This document shows, piece by piece, positions 22,637 through 33,400 of a stretch of 64,000 bases of DNA. This DNA is from Bufo bufo (Eukaryota > Chordata > Amphibia > Anura > Bufonidae), in assembly GCF_905171765.1 (NCBI RefSeq), contig NC_053398.1, positions 52,443,160 to 52,507,159 on the forward strand, read 5' to 3'. Within the stretch, counting starts at the first letter, position 1. Each line of letters opens with the position of its first letter. A program made the translations under genes and the position numbers. The notes under the pieces are model-generated. The model saw nothing but the letters and a program-made list of their open reading frames with translations. It did no database searches and had not been told where the DNA came from.

Positions 22637-24833
22637 AGCCCAGACGTGAATAAAATTTTTATCCGACCTCCTAAGGGAATGTGGGAAGAAAATGGAAAGA
22701 GATTTCTTACCTGCAGAGGGTCTTGATCTCGGGAATCCTCTATTTCCTCTCGCACGCCATGGTCTTCCTCTTGTAGGGAAGAATGGAGTGGTATTGTAGG
22801 AGGTGGATGGGTAATTAGTATATTCTTGTTGTGGGGAGGGGCCTTTAAAGAATTGTCTGTCGTGGGATCCTCGGCTGGGAAACCGGCCCTTTCATCTCCC
22901 AGCCCTTCCAAAAACACGCCCTTGGAAGACTCTTTTTAAACAAGTCTGGGCCTTATCAAGTGATGAAAATAGCCACATAAAAATGTTAATATCTTTAATA
23001 AAATAATCACCGAAGAGTAACCCATCGGAGGATGGATTATTATCCGGGTCATTATGCACCGTGGCAAGGTGCGTCAATTGTGGGTCTAACCTCATAAGAA
23101 TAGACCTGTAACGGTCGCGTACACACACACACAGGGGGGAGGGAAGTGACCACTGCGCTCCACCCTTACCCCTGGCCCTGCCTACTTGCCTCGCGAGTCC
23201 TAAGGACAGGGGACAACTGGACGGCAATCCCTAACTTGGAATAAGTGCAGGGATGACAAACAGACAAACAACAGGACGTGAACGGACCGAGTCAATACCA
23301 GGAAAGCTACAAAGTACAAATGGAGCAAGCAGAGAATTGTCAGGAGAAGCCAGGGTCACAAATACCAGGAGAGACGTGAAGTACCAAAGAGTCAGCAGAG
23401 GATCGTCAGGAATTCAGCAGGAGGTAAGTACGCCAGGAAAGACCAAATCACAGGTGGAACCTAAATTAACAGGCAACCTGTGGCCAGCAGGCTGCCTGTA
23501 TTTATAGTGGGGAGTGAGGGTCATGTGACGTGGCCAGCGTCACATGACCGACAGACCAACCAGTCAAGCACCGAGTGATCAGCTCGGCGCTCAAGGCAGA
23601 CTAGGAGCAGGGAGCCACCCAGCTAGTAAAGCCACCCTGGGAATGAGGTCAAACACAGATCCTCATTCCCAAAGCTAAGCAACAGTTCTGCGGGCAATGG
23701 GGGACCGAGTGCACCTTCGGAACCCCGTTACAAGACCTCTTTCTTTCAGTGCATATGGTCGCATTTATATTACCTAATAGACATATTGCCCTTTGTGACC
23801 ATCCTTTTAGGACTGATAAATCCACAGGTTTGTCTGAAGTGGAAGCCTGTTCGGTCAAATCTAATATTTTTGTCAAAGGACCAACCATGTCTAGTAATCT
23901 ATCTTGGATCGTCCTAAAGGAACGATCTACTCCTTTTTTGGGATTTTTTCCCGATTTTGACAAATATTTTACCAAAGCTGGATCAATTTCAGGCGTATCT
24001 GAAATTTTATGTGGGAGAGTGGGTTAGGGCATTCAGCTCGTAGTTTGTTTCTTGCTGAATTATCTAGTGGCTTTTTGAGCCAAGAAGACACAAATTTAGA
24101 CACCTGGGGTAATGGTACCCATTCTCCTGACCTGGGATGCTTAATCATTCCAGGGTCAAAGAAAGGTACCCATGATCCATCCAAAATAACGGATGAAGAA
24201 AGATTTCCTTCTTCCAGGTTTGTCTCTTCCTCATCAGAAATGTCTTCATATAGAGATATTATATCACTCTTATAAGAATTATCTTCTTCACTAGAGGATT
24301 CAGGAGGGGAAGAGTTAAATGAGTCCGGCTTAACTCTTAAAGCCTTAGATGCCCGCTTCGTGACTTCAACCTCAGGGACAGAGGGTGCAATATTAACTGC
24401 TTTAGCAGTGGTAACTGTGCTTTTTGAAAAAGCTCTAGATTTTTCCTGATCCCATTTATCCTGTGTTTTTTTGTAACTTTTTAGGAGTGGGATCGGTAGA
24501 AAATCGCCTTTTACAGGCTGATTTACCCCTCTTAAAACCATCCGCAAGGCGGGAAGAGGATTCCTCCGTAGACCAGAATTGGTCGGATGGGGTAACAGGG
24601 TCATTTGGTTTTTGCAAGGTCTGCGCATTAGTCATAGCCATGGTCACAGATTGTGTAATGATACTTTGCAATGACGACATGGCTGTGTCGACTGCACATT
24701 GTACAGATCTAGAAACTGTTTCATTGACCATGGATTGGAGGAGGTCTTCCTCCACAATAATTGAACCTGGGGTTCCAGGAATATTTTTATGATTTTCAGC
24801 GGACATGTTGACTGATAATATATATATAACCAA
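22637..24833 (-). pseudogene. DIRS gag, broken by a solo LTR and frameshifts
   Basis: Fragments in order on the minus strand: 24833-24456 (starts near MSAENHKNIPG), 24628-23969 with an acidic Ser-rich region and then MIKHPRSGEWVPLPQVSKF and ARNKLRAECPNP, and 23975-23738. After the LTR it resumes 23106-22637 with FLEGLGDERAGFPAED and an Arg/Gly-rich tail in an alternative frame. The HPRSGEWVPLP segment is a recurrent DIRS gag signature. At least two frame changes plus the LTR make it non-functional. Confidence 0.8.
23107..23732 (-). mobile_element. Solo LTR, same family as 12705-13395, reversed, in DIRS gag
   Basis: On the plus strand it begins TGTAACGGTCGCG and ends CCCCGTTACA, flanked by exact duplications AGACC (23102-23106 and 23733-23737). 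It is the reverse complement of the intron-6 LTR over nearly its whole length (both contain GTGATCAGCTCGGCGCTC or its complement), at 626 against 691 bp. Confidence 0.92.
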
Positions 24834-25496
24834 TTAAGGAAAAATGCTGAAATTGTAAGGGATTGTAAAATATCACCATATACACCAATATAAAGAAATT
24901 GTCATGAAGAACAGTATATGTAAAGGATATTATGAAAACTATCACTAGGTGGCAGCAGAGGATAAGGAATGAAATTAGCTAGCAGTTTTCTTCTGAGACG
25001 AAACCAGCAACAGATGATATCTCTGAATGAGGAGAAAAGGGCAGGCAGGCTGATGACCAGCTGCACATGCGCACTGGGGGTCGGGTGCTGAGGTAAAGTG
25101 AAAGTAAACAGTGACAGCACTACTACAGGTAAGTCAGCATAGAGGAAAATAGTGGTGCAAATGCAAAGCAGGCAATAACTCTAATCAGGGGGAACTGAAT
25201 GCAGGAGAAAACACATTAATATGTGAGTGTACCCGAATTTTTATAAAAAATAATCACATGCAGCATAGCATTTTGGTAAAACCACAAAACAAGTGGCAAC
25301 ATACGTTGTCCACAACCATATAAAAGAATAAATAATCAATATAAGAAATATTTATAATAAGTATATAAAATAATCTATATAATTATATTTATATGACAAA
25401 ATAACTTCAATACATATCTTTCTGGGAGCAGCAAGAAAGAAGGATGTTTTTATGTGGGGCTAAACCTTATATAACCTTTGTGATAAATGAACTGGG

Positions 25497-27074
25497 CACT
25501 CTCAGGATACAGGGATCAAACAGATATTTATTAATGTATAAGGCAATAAAAACGACAATAAAAGAGAGAATATGGCCCTCCTGTAGGAAAGCTGTGTATA
25601 AAACAGCACTTGCTCACTGTAACTGGCACTCTGACTCTAGATGGGTATTATAAACTACACATGGCATATTCCTGCAATAAAACGACAATAAAAAGGTACA
25701 TCAAATTATTCACACAATAAAAAATTGCACAGTTAAAACGCATACATATCGCAGATGCTGAATATTCACTGGGAAAACTACAATGTGAGTTGTTCCCCAA
25801 CTCACTGGCAAAGTTCTGAAGCTCCAAGATAACAGTTAGAGGCACCGTGACGTGATAGTCCCACAACAAACAGGTATAGCGGCGTCCCGCTCTAGATTCA
25901 ACCAGTAGCGTCCCACTGGGCTAATAGCATTTAAGTCTTGTTAAATCTCCTGTCAGCAAATATTTGATGAAAAAGATAGTCTTACCGGAAAGGTTCTCCT
26001 CACCACTTCGCTGCACACCGTCGCTCTGCTGGGTCGTGTTTTTAATTACCTCCAGACTTTTTTGAGCGGTCAGGTTGTTGAAATCCCACGTAGGTAAAAA
26101 TTTGGCATGTGCAGCCCGGTCTCTGCTGTAGGCTGTCACGGATTCCTTATACTTGAACCTTATCGTGGTGTTGAGCAGTATGGTGCGAGGTTCCGGCACT
26201 ATCTGTTGGTCCTCACTCCTTAAAAATTTGGGGTCCTGTTAGAGCTAGACGCGTTTCGGGGCTTAAGATTGCCCCTTCCTCAGTAGCTACCAGTCCCCCT
26301 AAAAATGCTTCCTTTTATAGTCCTAGACTACTTCTTCAAAACCCGGCATGGATCCTGACCGGAATCGGGACCCACAGTTAACTGGAGCTGATGTTTGCTC
26401 CTAGAACACATGGAGCTTTGTTTCTTTTATGCTTCCAGCATATTGAGTTTATAAATAATAGTATTCAATAACCTACATCATGTTTATACAAAAACTATTA
26501 AAAACACATCAAAGCAATATCAGTTTTAAAAAATATTCATACCAGTGACTTATCTCTCACTGCTGGTTGTATTGCACCAGCAGTGCATAAAATAAAATTA
26601 TATTTATTAAAATATAATAAAACATCTGTTCATGTTCCCTACTGTCTGTTGGGTAGTGGACAATACATAACAATTAAGTCTATAACTTCAAAGTGATAAA
26701 AACAGTTGCTTGAGAACATACTTCTAAAAAATACTTCAAAACTTTGGAGCTTCAGAACTTTGCCAGTGAGTTGGGGAACAACTCACATTGTAGTTTTCCC
26801 AGTGAATATTCAGCATCTGCGATATGTATGCGTTTTAACTGTGCAATTTTTTATTGTGTGAATAATTTGATGTACCTTTTTATTGTCGTTTTATTGCAGG
26901 AATATGCCATGTGTAGTTTATAATACCCATCTAGAGTCAGAGTGCCAGTTACAGTGAGCAAGTGCTGTTTTATACACAGCTTTCCTACAGGAGGGCCATA
27001 TTCTCTCTTTTATTGTCGTTTTTATTGCCTTATACATTAATAAATATCTGTTTGATCCCTGTATCCTGAGAGTG
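25497..27074. mobile_element. Penelope-like fragment with 331 bp inverted arms
   Basis: Arms 25497-25827 and 26744-27074 are reverse complements with almost no differences visible; the spacer is 916 bp. The spacer holds a hammerhead-type motif on the minus strand (26235-26300). Penelope-like elements often end in inverted or direct terminal copies and are known to carry such ribozymes. A 92-codon minus-strand frame at 25921-26199 shows no domain I know. The left arm lies 15 bp from the truncated DIRS terminus. Confidence 0.7.
26235..26300 (-). ncRNA. Hammerhead ribozyme motif, Penelope type
   Basis: On the minus strand: CTGAGGA (26283-26277), stem II GGGGC/GCCCC around an eight-base loop, GAAA (26257-26254), then CGCG (26253-26250) and TC as the cleavage-side pair. 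The flanking AGCTA and TAGCT can form stem I. The self-complementary CGCG in place of a looped stem III is the reported small Penelope variant that acts as a dimer. All core bases fit. Confidence 0.8.
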
Positions 27075-27505
27075 TCACTTTATGGCCCACATACAGTATA
27101 ATGTCACCTTGTGGCCCCCATAAGGTATAATGTCACCTTGTGGCCCCCATACAGTAAAATGTCACCTTGTGGCCCCCATACTGTATAATGTCACCTTGTG
27201 GCCCCCATACAGTATAATGTCACCTTGTGGACCCATAAAAAATAATGTCACCTTGTGGTCCCATACAGTATAATGTCACCTTGTGGCCCCCATACAGTAT
27301 AATGTCACCTTGTGGCCCCCATACAGTATGTCACCTTGTGGCCCCCATAACGTATAATGTCACCTTGTGGACCCTATACAGTAAATTGTCACCTTGTGGA
27401 CCCCATACAGTATAATGTCACCTTGTGGCCCCCATACAGTATAATTTCACCTCGTGGCCCCCATACAGTATGTCACCTTGTGGCCCCCATGACGTATAAT
27501 GTATA
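27075..27505. repeat. 29 bp minisatellite
   Basis: About fifteen units of TAATGTCACCTTGTGGCCCC plus a short CATACAG-like joiner. Some units are shortened by a few bases. Confidence 0.9.
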
Positions 27506-27515
27506 AAATAGACAT

Positions 27516-28430
27516 ATTTAGTATTGCCGCGTCCGTAAAAACCAGCTCTATAAAAATATCACATGACCTAACCCCTCGGGTGAACACCGTAAAAAATAAA
27601 TAAAAAAAACTGTGTCAAAACAAGCAATTTTTGTCACCTTGCATCACAAAAGGTGCAACACCAAGTGATCAAAAACGCGTATGTCCCACAAAATGGTACC
27701 AATAAAACCGTCACCTCATCCCGCAAAAAATGAGCCCCTACATAAGAAAATCTCTCAAAAAATAAAAAAACTATAGCTCTTAGAACATGGAGACACTAAA
27801 ACATAATTTTTTTGGATTCAAAAATGCTATTATTGTGTTAAAGTGAAACAAATAAAAAAAAGTATACATATTAGGTATTGCCGCGTCCGTAAAAACCAGC
27901 TCTATAAAAATATCACATGACCTAACCCCTCGGGTGAACACCGTAAAAAATAAATAAAAAAAACTGTGTCAAAACAAGCAATTTTTGTCACCTTGCATCA
28001 CAAAAGGTGCAACACCAAGTGATCAAAAACGCGTATGTCCCACAAAATAGTACCAATAAAACCGTCACCTCATCCCGCAAAAAATGAGCCCCTACATAAG
28101 AAAATCTCTCAAAAAATAAAAAAACTATAGCTCTCAGAACATGGACACATTAAAACATAATTTTTTGGTTTCAAAAATGCTATTATTGTGTAAAACTTTA
28201 ATAAATGAGAAAAAGTATACATATTAGGTATCGCCACGTCCGTAACAATCTGCTCTATAAAAATGTCACTTGACTGAACCCCTCAGGTGAACGCTGTAAA
28301 AATAAATAAATAGAAACTGTGCTAAAACAACCAATTTTTTGGTCACCTTGCCCCATAAAGTGTTATAATGAATGATCAAAAAATCATATGTACCCAAAAA
28401 TAGTACTAATAAAACTGGCACCTTATCCCC
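27516..28430. repeat. ~354 bp tandem repeat, about 2.6 copies
   Basis: Units start near 27517, 27871 and 28226 with TATTGCCGCGTCCGTAA or a close variant. The first two are nearly identical over ~350 bp; the third is clearly more diverged. Probably internal to the piggyBac-like sequence that ends at 29313. Confidence 0.85.
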
Positions 28431-29313
28431 TAGTTTCCAAAATGGGGTCACTTCTTGGGAGTTTCTACTGTAAGGGTGCATCAGGGGGCTTCAAATGGGA
28501 CATGGCATCTAAAAACCATGTGGAGTTCCTTTCCTTCTGCGCCCTGCCGTGTGCCCATACAGCAGTTTACGACCACATGTGGGGTGTTTCTGTAAACCGC
28601 AGAATCTGGGTAATAAATATTGAGTTTTGTTTGGCTGTTAACCATCGATGTGTTAAAGAAAAAAATTGATTAAAATGGAAAATCTGCCAAAAAAGTGAAA
28701 TTAAAAAATTTGATCTCCATTTTCCTTTAATTCTTGTGGAACGCCTAAAGGGTTAACAAAGTTTGTAAAATCGGTTTTGAATACTTTGAGGGGTGTAGTT
28801 TCTACAATGGGGTCATTTATGGGGGTATCCACTATGTAGGCCCCACAAAGTGACTTCAGACCTGAACTGGTCCTTATAAAGTGGGTTTTGGCAATTTTCT
28901 TACAAATTTGAAGAATTGCTTCTAAACTTCTAAGCCTTCTAACGTCCTAAAAAAATAAAATGACATTTCCAAAATGATGCCAACATAAAGTAGACATATG
29001 GGAAATGTTAAATAATAACTATTTTATGAGGTATCACTTTCTGTTTTGAAAGCAGAGAAATTGAAATTTAGAAAATTGCGAATTTTTCTAATTTTTGGGT
29101 AAATTTGGGATTTTTTCATAAATAAAGGTGAAATATTTTGACTCAAATTTATGACTATCATGAAGTACAATGTGTCACGAGAAAACAATCTCTGAATGAC
29201 TTGGATAAATAAAGGTGTTCCAAAGTTATTACCACATAAAGTGAGATATGTCAGTTTTGCAAAATTTGGCCTGGTCAGGAAGGGGGCAAAGGGCCCAGAT
29301 GGGAAGTGGTTAA
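28431..29313. mobile_element. piggyBac-like nonautonomous element, right part
   Basis: Noncoding AT-rich DNA ending in GGGAAGTGGTTAA, with TTAA at 29310-29313, the piggyBac target. Reversed, the end reads TTAACCACTTCCC, resembling the TTAACCCCTTAGGGAC terminus at 46527. No transposase is seen and the left terminus is not identified. Confidence 0.45.
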
Positions 29314-29387
29314 GTAATAAAGCATAGTGACATAAAAAATAATGTTAATATTAATAAATCAGTGCAATGAATAGAAAAATAGCAGTG

Positions 29388-29395
29388 CTCAAATG
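29388..29395. repeat. Target-site duplication of the hAT element, left copy
   Basis: CTCAAATG, identical to 42611-42618 across 13.2 kb; this fixes both ends of the hAT insertion. Confidence 0.95.
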
Positions 29396-29965
29396 TAGGG
29401 ATGAGCGAACCCGAACTGTATAGTTCGGGTTCGTACCGAATTTTGGGGTGTCCGTGACACGGACCCGAACCCGAACATTTTCGTAAAAGTCCGGGTTCGG
29501 GTTCGGTGTTCGGCGCTTTCTTGGCGCTTTTTGAAAGGCTGCAAAGCAGCCAATCAACAAGCGTCATACTACTTGCCCCAAGAGGCCATCACAGCCTTGC
29601 CTACTATTGGCATGGCTGTGATTGGCCAGTGCAGCATGTGACCCAGCCTCTATATAAGCTTGGGTCACGTAGCGCTGCACGTCACTCTGCTGATACAAGC
29701 GTAGGGAGAGGTTGCTGCTGTGACGTTAGGGCGAGATTAGGCAGATTAACTCCTCCAAAAGACTTAATTCAGTGATCGATCTCCAGCTGTGGATCATTGA
29801 AGTGCTGATATTGAATTGCTCACTTTTTTTAGGCTGCCCAGAGCGTTTTTATATCACTTTTTTCTGGGGTGATCGGCGGCCATTTTGTGGCTTGTGGTGC
29901 GCCAGCACAAGCTACCACCAAGTGCATTTAACCATCAATAGTGTGGTTATTTTTTGCTATATCCT

Positions 29966-30455
29966 TGTCACGGAACCATGAACCAGACGTACAACAAGAG
30001 ATAAGTGAAAATAGAAGGCTTTATTGAAAATAAAGCTGTAAAGCAAAAGTCCAAACGGATGGTGAAACCGAGCAGAGTCTTTGCGAAGCCAGAGGTCAGG
30101 AACCAGAAGGGTAGTCAGATGAAGCCAGGATCAGGAACCAGCAGGGTAGTCAGACGAAGCCAGGATCAGGAACCAGCAGGGTAGTCAGACGAAGCCAGGA
30201 TCAGGAACCAGCAGGGTAGTCAGACGAAGCCAGGATCAGGAACCAGAAGCAGCAGCAGTCTTAGAAGCATGTGAACACAAGAGGACCAAGCAAGGAACTG
30301 AAGCCACAGACCTCCTATATATATGAGCTAGGCATCCAGCTCCTCCCAGGGGAAGGAGGAGCCGCAGGGTGGAAGGCTACAAGAAACCCAGGACCCAAGA
30401 TGGCCGCCAGCACATGTCAAACGAAGGAGAGCAGCAAGCAGGTAAGACCATGACA
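29966..30455 (-). repeat. Gypsy 3' LTR
   Basis: Contains a TATATATA box (complement near 30316-30323), an AATAAA signal on the minus strand (30025-30020), and four copies of a ~35 bp tandem unit with CCAGGATCAGGAACCAG (about 30120-30250). Confidence 0.95.
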
Positions 30456-30466
30456 GTACCTCCCCC

Positions 30467-33400
30467 TCAAGGGCCCCTCCTCCGCGGAGCACAAAACGGT
30501 TTCTGAGGGAAGCGTGCGTGGAAGGCTCGGAGCAAGGCAGGAGCATGGACATCTGCGGAGGGAACCCAGGAACGCTCCTCTGGACCATAACCACGCCAAT
30601 GGACCAAAAACTGCAACCGACCGCGGACCAGCCGTGAGTCCAGGATATTGCTCACCTCATATTCCTCACGATTGCCCACTTGGACCGGACGAGGCCGAGG
30701 AACCGAGGAAGTGAAACGATTACACACCAGTGGCTTCAACAGGGAGACATGAAACACGTTGGAGATCCGCATGCCAGGAGGAAGCGCAAGGGCATAGGCT
30801 ACCGGGTTTACCCTGCGAAGCACTCGGAAGGGACCAACAAAGCGAGGCGCCAGCTTGGGAGTGGGCACTCGAAGGTTGAGGTTGCGGGTGGACAACCATA
30901 CACGGTCTCCGACCTGGTAGGAAGGAGCAGGCGCTCGTCTGCGATCAGCCTGGAATCTCTGGCGCTGCGCAGAGACCTCAAGGGACTTCTGGATCTGTAC
31001 CCAAGAAGCACGTAGGACGGAAAGGTGATCCTCCACAGCCGGAATATCCTGGGGAGAGAATACCTCCGGTAACACGGCAGGTTGGAACCCATAATTGGCC
31101 ATGAAGGGAGACGTCCCAGAGGAAGAGTTCACCGCCGTGTTCCTGGCAAACTCAGCCCAAGGCAGGAGGTCAACCCAATTGTCTTGGTGATCGGAGACAT
31201 AGCAACGAAGGAATTGCTCCAAGGCCTGATTGGATCGTTCTGCGGCCCCATTGGACTGAGGGTGGTAGGCCGAGGAGAAGGAGAGATGAATCCCCAACTG
31301 GGAGCAAAAGGCGCGCCAGAACCTGGACACAAACTGACTCCCCCGATCCGACACAATCTCCTTAGGCAAACCGTGCAACCGGAAGACCTCCCTGGCAAAA
31401 ATCGTGGCCAACTCTTGTGCAGAGGGTAACTTCTTGAGAGGAACACAGTGGCACATTTTGGAAAACCGATCCACAATCATGAGAATGACCGTATGGCCTC
31501 GGGATGCAGGGAGGTCCACAATGAAATCCATCCCCAGGTGTGACCATGGGCGCTCCCCGGTGGCTATGGGTTGCAGAAGGCCCAACGGAAGGTGCCGAGG
31601 GGACTTACTCTGGGCACAAACGGAGCATGCCGCTACATATGCGGCGATGTCGGAACGTAGGGAAGGCCACCAGAACAGACGTGAAACAGCCCAGGACAGC
31701 TGATTCTTTCCAGGATGCCCCGCGGTCTTGGAGTTATGGTAGGTTCGCAACAACCGAGTGCGCAACTCCTCAGGCACAAAACATCTGCCGTTGGGTCTCC
31801 CAGAGGGAGCACCAGATTGAGCCGCCAAAATCTGCTCACCCAGGGGAGAGGTCAGGCTGGTGCGAATGGCGGCCAGGATCTGATTCGGAGGTATGACCGA
31901 AGTCTGAATCGACTCCTCCCTGGACAGCTCGGAGTACTGCCGTGATAAGGCATCCGCCCTGATGTTCTTGGAACCGGGTAGGTAGGAGACCACGTAATTA
32001 AAACGTGACAAGAACAGAGCCCATCTGGCCTGACGTGGTGTCAATCTCTTGGCCTCAGAAAGGTAGGTCAGATTCTTGTGGTCCGTCAGGATGAGAACCG
32101 GAACCACCGAACCCTCGAGCAAGTGCCTCCATTCTTTAAGGGCCTGCACGATGGCCAATAACTCCCTGTCACCAATCTGATAGTTGCACTCCGCGGAAGA
32201 CAGTTTCCGGGAGTAAAACCCACAAGGAAGCAGAGGACCCTCTGGTGTTCTACGCTGAGACAGAAGGGCGCCTACTCCCGTCTCAGACGCGTCCACCTCG
32301 AGGACAAAGGGCAACCCAGGGTTGGGATGCGACAGAATCGGAGCCGACACAAAGGCGGACTTTAGGGCCTCAAAAGCTCGGATGGCCTCGAGCGGCCAGA
32401 CCTGGGAATTACTGCCCTTCCTGGTCAGATCCGTGAGAGGCTTGGCCAGCATGGAAAAGTCCCTGATGAACTTCCGATAATAATTGGCGAAGCCCAAAAA
32501 GCGCTGCAGGGAACGAAGACCACTGGGCTGGGGCCACTGTAAGACAGCCGAAACCTTCTCAGGATCCATGGAGAACCCCTCAGCGGAAATGATGTAACCT
32601 AAGAAGGTTACCTGGGATCGGTGAAATTCGCATTTCTCAAGCTTACCGAACAGCTTGTTCTCTCGTAACCGTTGCAACACTCGTCTGACATCCAGAATGT
32701 GGGCCTCCATGGATTCAGAATATACCAAGATGTCATCCAAATAGACTACCACACACTGCTGCAACAGGTCACGGAAAACATCGTTGATGAATTCCTGAAA
32801 GACTGCGGGCGCATTGCACAACCCAAAGGGCATAACCAAGGATTCGTAATGACCGGTCCTGGTGTTAAACGCGGTCTTCCACTCATCGCCCGCCTTGATC
32901 CTTACCAGGTTATATGCCGCCCTCAGGTCGAGTTTGGTAAAGACCGTGGCCCCTTTAAGGCGATCGAACAGCTCGGAAATCAAGGGTATCGGGTAAGCGT
33001 TCTTGATCGTGATGCGATTGAGACCCCTGTAATCCATGCAAGGCCTCAACTCACCGCCCTTCTTTTTCACAAAGAAAAATCCAGCCCCTGCCGGGGACGA
33101 AGATTTGCGAATGTGTCCGCGTGAAAGCGCCTCCCTCACGTACTCCTCCATGGCCTCATTCTCCGCTACCGACAGTGGATAGACTTTGCCACGAGGAGGA
33201 ACGGCACCAGATTGTAACTCTATGGCACAATCGTATGGGCGGTGCGGAGGTAGGGCAACCGCGCGCACCTTATCGAATACATCCCGGTACTCCTCGTATT
33301 CAGGAGGCAACAGAGAGTCCGAGGAAGTACACAGCAACTTGACAGACCCATGGATGCAACTAGCCCCACACTGCGGTGACCACGAGAGGATCTCGACCGA

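Larger units (their letters stand above)
18600..25481 (-). mobile_element. DIRS-type tyrosine-recombinase retrotransposon
   Basis: Minus-strand order is gag, reverse transcriptase/RNase H, tyrosine recombinase, as in DIRS elements. Terminal inverted repeats are visible at 18838-18886 and 25432-25481 (TATGTGGGGCTAAACC and its complement). An internal complementary region at about 19068-19132 pairs with 18655-18720, matching the DIRS plan in which an internal segment mirrors the termini for circularisation. The distal part of the ITR at 25481 is missing, replaced by the inverted-repeat element that starts there. Two solo LTRs interrupt the coding region. No target duplication is expected for this class. 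Confidence 0.88.

Noticed and set aside
25921..26199. 92-codon minus-strand frame in the inverted-arm spacer as a gene
   Set aside because: No known domain and no neighbouring coding features of Penelope; length is compatible with chance.
27075..27505. CRISPR-like array of 29 bp repeats
   Set aside because: Units are directly adjoining with no unique spacers, in a vertebrate genome, so it is a minisatellite.
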